A DNA stretch of 64,000 nucleotides, from positions 992,001 through 1,056,000 of the forward strand of contig OZ244928.1 of the NCBI GenBank assembly GCA_965221985.1, written 5' to 3'. Shown here in pieces: positions 26,198-38,033 of this stretch. Position 1 is the stretch's first letter. Every line of letters begins with the position of its first letter. Both the position numbers and the translations under genes were made by a program. The stretch is from J054 sp965221985. GTDB lineage: Bacteria; Pseudomonadota; Gammaproteobacteria; Steroidobacterales; GCA-2729495. The notes under the pieces are model-generated. The model saw only the letters and a list, made by a program, of their open reading frames with translations. It was not told the origin of the DNA and ran no database searches.

Positions 26198-26872
26198 GTG
26201 ATAAGACAGTTTTTCATTAGCCTAGTATTCGGCGTTGTTGTCACAGTCGGTCTTGCGACAGTACTACCATTTTCCAAGCATCAGCGTTTTCCCTCCGACA
26301 TTGAGGTAATCGCCAACGGGGGCCGGCAAGAAGTATTTAAAATACGCTGGCCGGAAGATCGCATCGCCTTACCAGGGGATATTGCCGGAACGAGCGTCGT
26401 GTCATCGGGCGGCGCCTTTGTTTTTCGTCAGAGTGGCCAGGCAGTATCCGCGGAGATTTTTCGCTTGCGCAATTCTACCGACCGGGTTATCGGCTTGGCT
26501 GCAAGGACAATTGGGCGAATGCCCGGACGCGGGGATTTATCTGTCGGCTCCATGGCCCATTGGTCCTTACTCATTCCTAGTCGTGGTTCTTTGCTATTAG
26601 CACAACAGAACAGTGCCGATATCAGCCCGCAAGCATCGGCCGATGGCTATGCGCTGCCCGCGGAGATTCCTGCCTTTTGGGGGTCCGGCAAAAGCTTTAG
26701 GATTACCGCGGGGCCTGCTGTAAATGGACGGGGAAAAATTTTGCGGGGTAGTCAGGAGTTTCAAGATCTGCAGGGTAGTTACTCCGAGGTCTGGGACCTT
26801 GCTTCCATCAGTGAAGATGGTCGTACGCAAGGGACGATTACTCTTTCCACTTTGACGAGCGCTGAACCCTAG
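26198..26872 (+). CDS. Membrane-anchored protein of unknown function (paralogue A)
   Basis: 224 residues from a GTG. One N-terminal hydrophobic segment (about 4-24) acts as signal anchor; the rest should lie in the periplasm and looks beta-rich. The pattern AHWSLLIPSRGSLLLAQ ... GSQEFQDLQGSYSEVWDL ... GTITLSTLT is shared with the next gene, so the two are tandem paralogues. The stop overlaps the next GTG (TAGTG). I do not recognise the family. Position after gshA suggests co-transcription, with no visible chemistry to tie them. Confidence 0.65.
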   Translation: MIRQFFISLVFGVVVTVGLATVLPFSKHQRFPSDIEVIANGGRQEVFKIRWPEDRIALPGDIAGTSVVSSGGAFVFRQSGQAVSAEIFRLRNSTDRVIGLAARTIGRMPGRGDLSVGSMAHWSLLIPSRGSLLLAQQNSADISPQASADGYALPAEIPAFWGSGKSFRITAGPAVNGRGKILRGSQEFQDLQGSYSEVWDLASISEDGRTQGTITLSTLTSAEP

Positions 26873-27513
26873 TGCGTGCTTTGATACGAATGATTGGTTT
26901 TGTTACGGGAGTTGCCTTGGCCACGGCATTGATCGCCTTGCGGCCCGCACAACTATTGCAACTAAACCCTGAATTCGCGGTGGCGGATTCCATACGGATG
27001 CAAATGCAAGCTGGCTCTCAACGAGGCGTGCGCGACGGTGGATTAAGTGTCCTAGGCATTCATGATCACCTCGGGGGCGGGCTGGCTGATCCCGCCTTGC
27101 GATTCGCCCGCTTTGGCGTCGCCCTGTTCGACGGTGGCGGCGACGGCGGCCAGGCGCTGGGGATAAAGCTGTCAGCATTGGACCAGAGCAATCAGCTGGT
27201 AAAGGGTCAACTGCAGGCACACAGCGTTTGGAATCTGATTTGGCCGGGCCAAGGCGGCATGTTCCTGCTGGGCGAGGAGGACCGGTGGCAGCCGCTGGTC
27301 GATGGTCTGCGCAACGCTACCCAAGGCAGGGGCTTTCAGCCGAAGGAGCAAAGCTATCCGCTGACGCTGAAAGCTTCTGGTCAGCCTTCGAACGATTTGA
27401 CGGGCGCCAGTGGGTATTTTGCTGAAGTTACTGGTGAATATCGAGAATGGCTTACGCCATCGAGCAATGCATCAATGCGCGGGGCCCTTGATTTAACGAT
27501 CCGGACTCAATAG
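26872..27513 (+). CDS. Membrane-anchored protein of unknown function (paralogue B)
   Basis: 213 residues from the GTG that overlaps the previous stop. A single N-terminal span (about 5-25) precedes a periplasmic domain. Shared features with paralogue A are VWNLIWPGQGGMFLLG, ASGYFAEVTGEYREW and a C-terminal GALDLTIRT. Identity between the two is low, which indicates an old duplication. A Gly-rich stretch (FDGGGDGGQALGI) is its own. Function unknown. It is convergent with the flavoprotein gene 4 bp further on. Confidence 0.65.
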   Translation: MRALIRMIGFVTGVALATALIALRPAQLLQLNPEFAVADSIRMQMQAGSQRGVRDGGLSVLGIHDHLGGGLADPALRFARFGVALFDGGGDGGQALGIKLSALDQSNQLVKGQLQAHSVWNLIWPGQGGMFLLGEEDRWQPLVDGLRNATQGRGFQPKEQSYPLTLKASGQPSNDLTGASGYFAEVTGEYREWLTPSSNASMRGALDLTIRTQ

Positions 27514-27517
27514 CGAC

Positions 27518-28750
27518 CTAGCTTAAGGCTTGTTCGGCGAGTCCCTTAAAGTCTAAATCACCATCCGCTGCCAATTCCGCTGATACGCTGCGGCCCGCGG
27601 CCAAAAGCTTCTTTGACCACATGAATTCCCTTGGGCTATTGATTGCCTCGACTGCAACAAGATGGTCCTCGCGATAGCGAAAGGCGGCAAAACTTCGCTC
27701 GGCCGGATTGCCGCGAATCACAGCAGGGTCATCGGGATTGGACAGGCCCGCGATTTGCAGTTTTAAGTCGTATTGATCAGACCAAAACCAGGGCATTTGG
27801 GCATAGGGTCTCGCTTGCCCACAGATTGCGGCGGCCGCGGTTTTGGCTTGTTCCTGGGCGTTGTGTACCGACTCCAGCCTCAGCCGCCGGTCGAACATGC
27901 CGTTGATGTGGTTTGTGCAGTCGCCAACGGCAAAAATATTTGCATCGCTGGTTTGGCAATTCTCGTCCACGCGAATGCCGTCATCGCATTCCAGTCCTGC
28001 GGCCTCGGCGATGTCCGTAGTCGGCGCCACACCAATCCCCACTAGAATGATGTCGGCGGGATATTCCTGGCCGTCACCACCAATCAAGATGCTTGTAGGT
28101 CCATCGCAGACAATACTGTCGGCAACCGGGCAACTTAGTGTTAGCTTTACGCCCGCATCGCGGTGAGCCTGCGCATAGAAGTCAGACACTTCTGCGCAAA
28201 CAACCCTGCCCATCACACGCGGTGCAACGTCAAGCACCGTGACGTCCAAACCCGTCTGAATAGCAACCGCGGCTACTTCCATTCCAATGTATCCAGCGCC
28301 AAGAATTACAATTCGCGCGCCCGAATGAAAATTTTCCCGAATATCGAGCACGTCTTTAATGTTGCGCAGATATTTAACGCGGCCAGGTTCTACATCAGGC
28401 AAATTGATTTTTCGTACGTGGCTACCCGTGGCCAATACGAGTTTGTCGTAGTGACGTTCTTGCTTGTTGCTCAAGCTGACAAGCTGCTGATCCCGATCAA
28501 TAGATTCAACTCGTGTGCCAGTCTGCAATTCCACGCCTTGGTCCGCGTAGAATTTTTCCGGGCGAACGTACAAGCGTTCAAGCGCCAGCTCGCCGGCCAG
28601 AAATTTCTTCGACAAAGGCGGACGTTGATAAGGTGGATAGTGTTCTTCACCAATTAAGACAATATCGCCAGCAAAGCCCTGCTGGCGCAATGAAACGATG
28701 GTTTGTCCTGCCGCATGGCCCGCGCCCGCGATGATGATGGTTTCCGGCAT
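27518..28750 (-). CDS. FAD-dependent NAD(P)H:ferredoxin/rubredoxin reductase family protein
   Basis: 410 residues with two Rossmann folds. FAD motif IIIAGAGHAAGQ is at about 5-16, NAD motif IVILGAGYIGMEVAA at about 147-161 and the second FAD motif IFAVGDCTNH near 270. The C-terminal reductase domain (MPWFWSDQYDLKLQIAGL) is the type found with dioxygenase and P450 ferredoxin reductases. The partner is not encoded nearby: neither a ferredoxin nor an oxygenase is visible. It is divergent from a quinone oxidoreductase. Confidence 0.85.
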   Translation of the reverse strand: MPETIIIAGAGHAAGQTIVSLRQQGFAGDIVLIGEEHYPPYQRPPLSKKFLAGELALERLYVRPEKFYADQGVELQTGTRVESIDRDQQLVSLSNKQERHYDKLVLATGSHVRKINLPDVEPGRVKYLRNIKDVLDIRENFHSGARIVILGAGYIGMEVAAVAIQTGLDVTVLDVAPRVMGRVVCAEVSDFYAQAHRDAGVKLTLSCPVADSIVCDGPTSILIGGDGQEYPADIILVGIGVAPTTDIAEAAGLECDDGIRVDENCQTSDANIFAVGDCTNHINGMFDRRLRLESVHNAQEQAKTAAAAICGQARPYAQMPWFWSDQYDLKLQIAGLSNPDDPAVIRGNPAERSFAAFRYREDHLVAVEAINSPREFMWSKKLLAAGRSVSAELAADGDLDFKGLAEQALS

Positions 28751-28895
28751 ATTCTAAGTGGCTTTATTCTTTGTTGATTATCGATGGCCTATGGGATGCC
28801 TGCTGGATCCAGGATCTTTGGAGCCTTTGCCGCATTATACTCAAGCCCTCGGATGGACGGTCCATCTTGCGGAAAATACTGAGACATTCAAAATT

Positions 28896-29870
28896 ATGAG
28901 CAAAGCAATCCTTATTGATGAATTTGGCGGTCCTGAGGTCATGCACTGGCGTGATATAGAACTCGTGGCGCCACGCGCGAACGAGGTTGTAGTTAAGCAT
29001 AGCGCCATTGGTGTCAATTTCATCGATACCTATCATCGAACAGGCCTATATCCCTTGGAACTACCGGCCAGTATCGGTACCGAAGCAGCTGGCCGTATTG
29101 TGGCAGTCGGCGAAGCGGTGAAGGGTTTGCAAGTGGGAGATCGTGTTGCATGGACCGGCGTCCCGCCCGGCGCTTACGCCGAAGAGCGCATTTATCCGGC
29201 CGATCGCCTGGTGCGTCTGCCGGAAGCTGTGAGCGATCGCACCGCAGCGGCTTGTTTGCTAAAAGGCTTAACGGCTTGGTATCTGCTGCATCGAAGTTAT
29301 GCCGCACGAGCCGGTGACACAGTACTGTTATACGCGGCCGCTGGCGGTGTTGGCCAAATTGTTGCCCAATGGGCGAGTTCCCTGGGCGTTCGTGTCATTG
29401 CCGTGACGAGTAGTGAAGCTAAGGTGGCCCTGGCCCGGCAAGCTGGTTGTGCCGAGGTTATATTGGCCGATGCCGCTGATTTTGTTCAGAGAGTACGCGA
29501 CTTAACCGGCGGCGCGGGCGTCGCTGCGGTCTACGACTCCATCGGGCAAGAGACTTTTATGCAATCTTTAGATTGTCTGCGTCCCCATGGCACCATGGTC
29601 ACCTATGGCAACGCGTCCGGTCCGGTGGAAGCTTTTTCACCTATGGAATTGGCGCGCCGGGGATCCCTGTTTCTTACGCGGCCGGTACTCTTTGATTTCA
29701 TCAAATCTTCGCGGGAGCTTAATGATGCCGCGCAAGAATTATTTGCCGTCGTTCAATCGGGCGACGTGAAAATCAACGTGAATCAAACCTATGCTTTGCA
29801 AGACGCCGCGCAAGCTCACCGTGACTTGGAGGCGCGTCGTACAACCGGCTCGTCACTACTATTGCCTTAG
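28896..29870 (+). CDS. qorA: NADPH:quinone oxidoreductase, zeta-crystallin type
   Basis: Medium-chain dehydrogenase without the zinc ligands. I place the start at the ATG 28896 (MSKAILIDEFGGPEV), giving 324 residues as in E. coli QorA; the open frame extends 46 codons upstream but that part lacks family similarity. Motifs are GVNFIDTYHRTGLYP, GTEAAG and the NADPH loop AAAGGVGQIVAQWA. It reduces quinones with NADPH in one-electron steps. Convergent with the SLC13 permease gene, 2 bp apart. Confidence 0.9.
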   Translation: MSKAILIDEFGGPEVMHWRDIELVAPRANEVVVKHSAIGVNFIDTYHRTGLYPLELPASIGTEAAGRIVAVGEAVKGLQVGDRVAWTGVPPGAYAEERIYPADRLVRLPEAVSDRTAAACLLKGLTAWYLLHRSYAARAGDTVLLYAAAGGVGQIVAQWASSLGVRVIAVTSSEAKVALARQAGCAEVILADAADFVQRVRDLTGGAGVAAVYDSIGQETFMQSLDCLRPHGTMVTYGNASGPVEAFSPMELARRGSLFLTRPVLFDFIKSSRELNDAAQELFAVVQSGDVKINVNQTYALQDAAQAHRDLEARRTTGSSLLLP

Positions 29871-29872
29871 TT

Positions 29873-32236
29873 TTAGGGTACCGGTGTCAGGGGCCAAAAC
29901 ACCGGTAGCAAAAGCATTACCAGCACGAAGATGACGAAAGTTAGTGGCACGCCCATCTTAATATAGTCGGAAAAACGATAACCGCCGGGACCCATAACAA
30001 GAATGTTGGCCGGATGTGAAATGGGGCTCGTGAAGCTGGCGGAGGCTGCCATGGCCACGGCCATCATCGCCGTTTGCGGCATGATGCCCATCTCTCCGCA
30101 TGCCGATAAGACAATGGGTGACATGAGTACCACCAGGGCGGCCGTCGGGATAATCATGGTGCCCAGGGCAGTTACCCCGTAGAGCCCCATGATCACGGGC
30201 CACGGACCCAGGTCGCCTAGGGATGCCATGACCATGCTGGCGAGATATTCGGCCGTGCCTGTTTCTTCCATGGCGATACCCAGGGGCAACATACCAGCGA
30301 TTAGAAAGACCGCGCGCCACTCAATGGCTCGGTAAGCTTGCTCCATGCTGATGCAACGGCTTAGAACCATCATGCTGGCGCCCACGATGGCGGCGATGGA
30401 AATGGGTAGCCAGCCCAATAATACGGTGGTTACGACGGCCAGCATGATGCCGCCGGCTAGTGGCGCGCGGCTGCTGTCATCCTCTTGAATGCTCACAGGT
30501 GTCAGTACCAACAAGCCGGGATCGTCGCTGAGTAGCACGAGTTTTTGTCTCGGCCCGACAAATAATAGGGCGTCGCCGAATTGTAGTTTTAGTTGATCGA
30601 GATCGCTGCGAATGGATTTGCCCGAGCGCAGCACCGCGGATAGTTCCAGGCCATATTTGTCGCGAAAATTAATATCAGCGACAAGGCGGTCCGCCAAAGG
30701 TGACTGTGGCGCGAGGGTCGCCTCCAGAGTTGCCAGCCGGTCTGAGTCGAAGACATTAAGACTACGCGGCACGCTGCCGCCGATTTCTAGTTCTTGCAAG
30801 CCCCGCAACACATCTAGGTCTTCGGGCCGCCCTTGAATCAGTAGTAAGTCTCCGCCCAGGATGACCTGGTCGGGGTCTGGTAAGACTTCTAGGTTGCCTT
30901 CTCGAAATATGGCTAGCAGCCGAAAGTCGAAGGCATCGCCTAGCCGGCTCTTGGCCAGGGTTGCGCCACCCAGTTTAGATTCTCGCGGTACCCGCACGAC
31001 GAAAATACGTTCTTGCAGCCGGTAGACTTCGGTGAGATCGCTTTCAGTGACAGCCGTGATCTCGCTAAATTCTTGGGTTTTATCCAAATCGTCTAAGACT
31101 TCTTCGCTGCCTTGTAACAGCAGTCGGTCGCCGGCGCGCAGGGGAACTAAGGCAAGGTTTACACGGCGGACCAGGTCCTTGCGCCGAATGGCGACGACGT
31201 TGGCGCCGAATCGGCGGCGAAATTCAGAATGGTGCAATAGTTCGCGGATTAAATTCGAGCCTTCCGCCACTTCAACTTCCACGAGCCTTATCTTGGCTGA
31301 AACCAAGGTGTCCATCAGCGGTGCTTCCCGCTCAATGACAAGATCGCTCCAATGACGTAGCTCTTCGAAGCGGTCTAAACGTCCTTGAACCAAAAGCCGA
31401 TCATTGGCTTGCAAAACCGTTTTGCGTGAAGGCAAAGTTTCCACACGATTACTGCGTTCCAGCGCCATTACGATCAAGCCGGCTGCCGAACCGATGCGAC
31501 TTTCAGCCAAGGTCTTGCCGACCATCACGGACTGGGCCGGCACGGTCATTACAAAGTTGCTTTCTTGTAATCCGTACTGAGTTCGCAGGTTGCGCTGACT
31601 GCGTTGCGATTGTGAGGCTGGATCCTGCCGGGGAAGAATCAAACGCCCAACAAAAGCGATAAACAAAACGCCGCCCAAGAAGGCGCCAACCCCCACGCCG
31701 GAATAGTCGAACAGTGCGAAGGGCCGTTCCCCCGCTTGCGCTAAAGCGCCGCTGATTAATAGGTTAGGTGGCGTCCCCACCAAAGTCGTCAGGCCGCCCA
31801 GCAGGGTGCCGAAGGCCATGGGCATGAGCAGAACCGAGGGAGGAGTTTCTGTCCGGCGGGCGATTTCCATGGTAACCGGCAACATGAGCGCCGCAACGCC
31901 GATATTGTTCATGAAGGCCGATAGCACCCCGGCTGTTAGAGTCAAGACGATGATCAGCGGTATTTCCTTGCGGCCCGCGACCTTCATGACCTCTCGCCCA
32001 AGAATATTGGCAATGCCGGTACGGGTTAAACCCTCACTCAGAATGAACATGGCCCAGACGGTGACTACGGCGGCATTGCTGAAGCCTGACAAGGCTTCGC
32101 TGGGCGATACTAGGCCAGTTAATGCCAGCGCGCTCAGGACCAAGAGCGCTACCAAATCCATCCTGATCCACTCGGTGATAAAGAGGACTAGCGCCACGGC
32201 CAGAATCAGAAGAACCAGGATGATTTCAATATTCAC
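29873..32236 (-). CDS. SLC13-family permease with four RCK_C (TrkA-C) domains
   Basis: About 787 residues if the GTG at 32236 (VNIEIILVLLILAVALVLF) is used; the open frame starts at 32284. Two blocks of membrane spans (about 1-185 and 585-785) flank a cytoplasmic region with four repeats of the RCK_C type (near 225-310, 320-390, 405-490 and 495-570), each with an R/DRLLLQG-like strand. Relatives transport sulphate, dicarboxylates or other anions with sodium. The four regulatory domains exceed the two usual in this family. Substrate unknown. 5-oxoprolinase lies just upstream on the same strand. Confidence 0.8.
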   Translation of the reverse strand: MNIEIILVLLILAVALVLFITEWIRMDLVALLVLSALALTGLVSPSEALSGFSNAAVVTVWAMFILSEGLTRTGIANILGREVMKVAGRKEIPLIIVLTLTAGVLSAFMNNIGVAALMLPVTMEIARRTETPPSVLLMPMAFGTLLGGLTTLVGTPPNLLISGALAQAGERPFALFDYSGVGVGAFLGGVLFIAFVGRLILPRQDPASQSQRSQRNLRTQYGLQESNFVMTVPAQSVMVGKTLAESRIGSAAGLIVMALERSNRVETLPSRKTVLQANDRLLVQGRLDRFEELRHWSDLVIEREAPLMDTLVSAKIRLVEVEVAEGSNLIRELLHHSEFRRRFGANVVAIRRKDLVRRVNLALVPLRAGDRLLLQGSEEVLDDLDKTQEFSEITAVTESDLTEVYRLQERIFVVRVPRESKLGGATLAKSRLGDAFDFRLLAIFREGNLEVLPDPDQVILGGDLLLIQGRPEDLDVLRGLQELEIGGSVPRSLNVFDSDRLATLEATLAPQSPLADRLVADINFRDKYGLELSAVLRSGKSIRSDLDQLKLQFGDALLFVGPRQKLVLLSDDPGLLVLTPVSIQEDDSSRAPLAGGIMLAVVTTVLLGWLPISIAAIVGASMMVLSRCISMEQAYRAIEWRAVFLIAGMLPLGIAMEETGTAEYLASMVMASLGDLGPWPVIMGLYGVTALGTMIIPTAALVVLMSPIVLSACGEMGIMPQTAMMAVAMAASASFTSPISHPANILVMGPGGYRFSDYIKMGVPLTFVIFVLVMLLLPVFWPLTPVP

Positions 32237-32293
32237 AGTCTGAAAGGATAAAGCATCGCGGAGTCGACACAAATGCCGCGGCAAAAATTTTGC

Positions 32294-35893
<3,600 letters not shown>

Positions 35894-35963
35894 CCTTGCT
35901 AATGTAACATGTGACGCCGACTAGCTAGCTTGTCGCGGGGCGACGGGTTTATGGGAAACTACT

Positions 35964-36356
35964 GTGATGCCGAGAACCGAAAAAAATTCCGCTGCAGCTA
36001 GACGCATCCTGCAAGTCTTGGCAGCTATCCCCGTGGGCCGGGTGACCAGCTATGGTCAAGTTGCGAGTTTGGCGGGCTTGCCCCGCGGCGCGCGCTTCGT
36101 TGCTCGGGTTCTGCGTACCGCGCCGGAGTGTGGCCAGCTGCCCTGGCATCGTGTGCTCAATGCACGCGGTTGTGTCGCCATTCCGCTGTCTAATCCGGCT
36201 CGTGCGGAACAAATTCAGCGCTTGCGTGATGAAGGCGTGCGCGTGTTGCGGGGTCGCGTGGAGTTGGGTCGTTTTGCTTGGCAGCCACAACTCGATGAAT
36301 TGCTTTGGGCGCCGGGTGTTCAGGATCCGGTGCAATGGACGGCGGGTCGCCCATGA
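35964..36356 (+). CDS. Alkyltransferase-like protein (Atl, MGMT fold)
   Basis: 130 residues. It has the C-terminal MGMT DNA-binding fold with VGRVTSYGQVASLAG and ARFVARVLR. The active-site motif of O6-alkylguanine transferases (PCHRV) reads PWHRV, with Trp in place of the acceptor Cys. This is the mark of Atl proteins, which bind alkylated guanine without removing the alkyl group and hand the lesion to nucleotide excision repair. Start is GTG at 35964 or the adjacent ATG at 35967. It overlaps the next hydrolase gene by 4 bp (ATGA). Confidence 0.88.
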   Translation: MMPRTEKNSAAARRILQVLAAIPVGRVTSYGQVASLAGLPRGARFVARVLRTAPECGQLPWHRVLNARGCVAIPLSNPARAEQIQRLRDEGVRVLRGRVELGRFAWQPQLDELLWAPGVQDPVQWTAGRP

Positions 36357-36865
36357 CCTTGCCCTCACAGGTTTGTTTTTCCCACGGCCAGGAAAGTGGC
36401 CCCTGGGGCACGAAGATTCGCGGTATGGCGGATACCTCACGGTCATTGGGTTGGGATGTGGCTTCTTTGGATTATCAGGGCGTCACGGATCCCTTGGATC
36501 GTGTGACTCAATTACGCGCACATTGCGAAATCTTGGATCAAGCGCCGGTATTGGTGGGTAGTAGCATGGGTGGTTTCGTGTCGCTGGCTGCTGCTGCACA
36601 GTTCCCGGTGCGCGGGATTTTCTTGCTAGCTCCGGCGCTCTATTTGCCCGGGTATGCGGAGCATTTGCCCGTGCCGCCAGATTGTCCCACGCAAATCATT
36701 CATGGATGGCATGACGAGGTGGTTCCCTGGGCTAGCAGCGTGCGCTGGGGTGAACATAGCAGAGCGCGTGTCTTGCTGTTGGACGGAGATCACCGCCTAA
36801 CAGATAATTTATCTGCCATTCAGACTGAATTAGCCGGCTTTCTTCGTGACTTGGTGCGGGAGTGA
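36353..36865 (+). CDS. Small alpha/beta hydrolase (YqiA/RBBP9-like)
   Basis: 170 residues from the ATG at 36353, which overlaps the Atl stop; the longer open frame from 36305 would overlap Atl by 50 bp and lacks similarity. FSHGQESGPWGTKI forms the oxyanion region, LVGSSMGGFVSL holds the nucleophile Ser, HGWHDEVVP the acidic residue and LLDGDHRL the His. The size and motifs fit small esterases of the YqiA type. Substrate unknown. Coupling to Atl is conserved by overlap only; no functional link is evident. Confidence 0.8.
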   Translation: MTLPSQVCFSHGQESGPWGTKIRGMADTSRSLGWDVASLDYQGVTDPLDRVTQLRAHCEILDQAPVLVGSSMGGFVSLAAAAQFPVRGIFLLAPALYLPGYAEHLPVPPDCPTQIIHGWHDEVVPWASSVRWGEHSRARVLLLDGDHRLTDNLSAIQTELAGFLRDLVRE

Positions 36866-36886
36866 TTCGCCATCTATCTAAATAAA

Positions 36887-37084
36887 TTGTGCATGATAGT
36901 AATGCTCGCCATGTTGTGCGCCTGTGGAGGTCGCGATCAAACGGCTGAACTTACCCCGGCGGAAAATGATGCCGGCGCCTTTGATGATTTGACTGGCACG
37001 CTGGATCGTGCGGGCGAGGTTGAAGAACTAGGCCGTGCCCGTAAGGCGGAGCTCGATGACGCCTTAGAAGAAGCTAAGGACTAG
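36887..37084 (+). CDS. Small putative lipoprotein
   Basis: 65 residues from a TTG, or 63 from the ATG at 36893. The N-terminus MIVMLAMLCACGG ends in a lipobox-like LCAC, so the Cys would be lipidated. The rest is acidic and helical (DDLTGTLDRAGEVEELGRARKAELDDALEEAKD) and could form a short coiled coil. No positively charged residue precedes the hydrophobic stretch, which is atypical. Its stop overlaps the 3' end of glk. No family recognised. Confidence 0.45.
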   Translation: MCMIVMLAMLCACGGRDQTAELTPAENDAGAFDDLTGTLDRAGEVEELGRARKAELDDALEEAKD

Positions 37085-38022
37085 TTGACGTAGTTCCAAT
37101 GCTTAGACCAGGCTGCGAGCCCGCGTAGGGTTGGGTTTGGCACCGTAATGACGTAGCTAGGTATAGCGCGCAGGTAGTCAGCGTGCCGGCCCTTGGACTC
37201 GAAACGCTTTCGAAAAGAAGAAGCCAAGAATTGCTCAAGATGCTTGGGCACGATTCCGCCACCGATATATATTCCGCCCGTGGCACCAAAACTTAGGGCG
37301 AGATTGCCGGCGAAGCTGCCCAAGAGCGCAAACATCAAATCAAGGCTCGCCCTGGCGCAAGGATCTCCTGCGACAGCTTGTTCGCCGATTCGCTCTGCGT
37401 TCACCCCGGGCTGGCCTTGCATATACTCATGAATCAAGGACAGGCCCGGCCCTGAAATAAGCCGCTCGGCGGAGCAATGTCCAAATTGGGCACGCGCATG
37501 CTCAATCACGGCTGCTTCAACATCATCGTTACTGGCCATCGAAACATGCCCGCCTTCGCTGGCGATGGCTAGATATTCGTCCCGGCTAGCCACCAAGCCG
37601 GCGACGCCAAGTCCGGTGCCGGGGCCCAAGACGACGCAGGGTTGTTTCGCTTGGGGCGCTTTTCCACCCTGTTGTTTGACATCGCTGTGTTTGAGTACAG
37701 GGATTGCATGGGCTAAGGCCGCAAAGTCGTTGAGAATCTCTAGGCGCTCAAGACCCAATTCGCCACAAAGCTTTTTTGCGGAAAATTTCCAGTCGATATT
37801 CAACATGTTCACCGCGTCGTCGCGAATCGGTGCGGCGATAGCTAATGCGGCGGCGCTTGGTCTAAGGGCAGTGTCCATCCCTTGTAGGTAGCCAGCGAGC
37901 ATTTCTGCGGGATGCTTGAAGTCGGTGTTGCGGTAGTAGCGAACGTCCCGTGGTGCTGTGCCTTTATCGATGTGGGCGCAGCGAGTGTTGGTGCCGCCCA
38001 TATCAACCAATAATCTTCTCAC
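37081..38022 (-). CDS. glk: Glucokinase
   Basis: Start chosen at the GTG 38022, which has AAGG about 8 nt upstream and lies 11 bp after the otsA stop; the open frame runs to 38076 but would overlap otsA. That gives 313 residues. RRLLVDMGGTNTRCA is the phosphate-1 loop, VLGPGTGLGVAGLV the substrate region, ASEGGHVSMAS the family motif, all of the bacterial Glk (non-ROK) type. It phosphorylates glucose with ATP. As the last gene of the otsB-GH15-otsA operon it could supply glucose 6-phosphate for OtsA or salvage glucose released by the GH15 enzyme. Confidence 0.9.
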   Translation of the reverse strand: MRRLLVDMGGTNTRCAHIDKGTAPRDVRYYRNTDFKHPAEMLAGYLQGMDTALRPSAAALAIAAPIRDDAVNMLNIDWKFSAKKLCGELGLERLEILNDFAALAHAIPVLKHSDVKQQGGKAPQAKQPCVVLGPGTGLGVAGLVASRDEYLAIASEGGHVSMASNDDVEAAVIEHARAQFGHCSAERLISGPGLSLIHEYMQGQPGVNAERIGEQAVAGDPCARASLDLMFALLGSFAGNLALSFGATGGIYIGGGIVPKHLEQFLASSFRKRFESKGRHADYLRAIPSYVITVPNPTLRGLAAWSKHWNYVN

Positions 38023-38033
38023 GGTTTTCTGCC

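Noticed and set aside
28163..28657. Plus-strand open frame of 164 codons opposite the flavoprotein gene
   Set aside because: Entirely antisense to a gene with intact FAD and NAD motifs.
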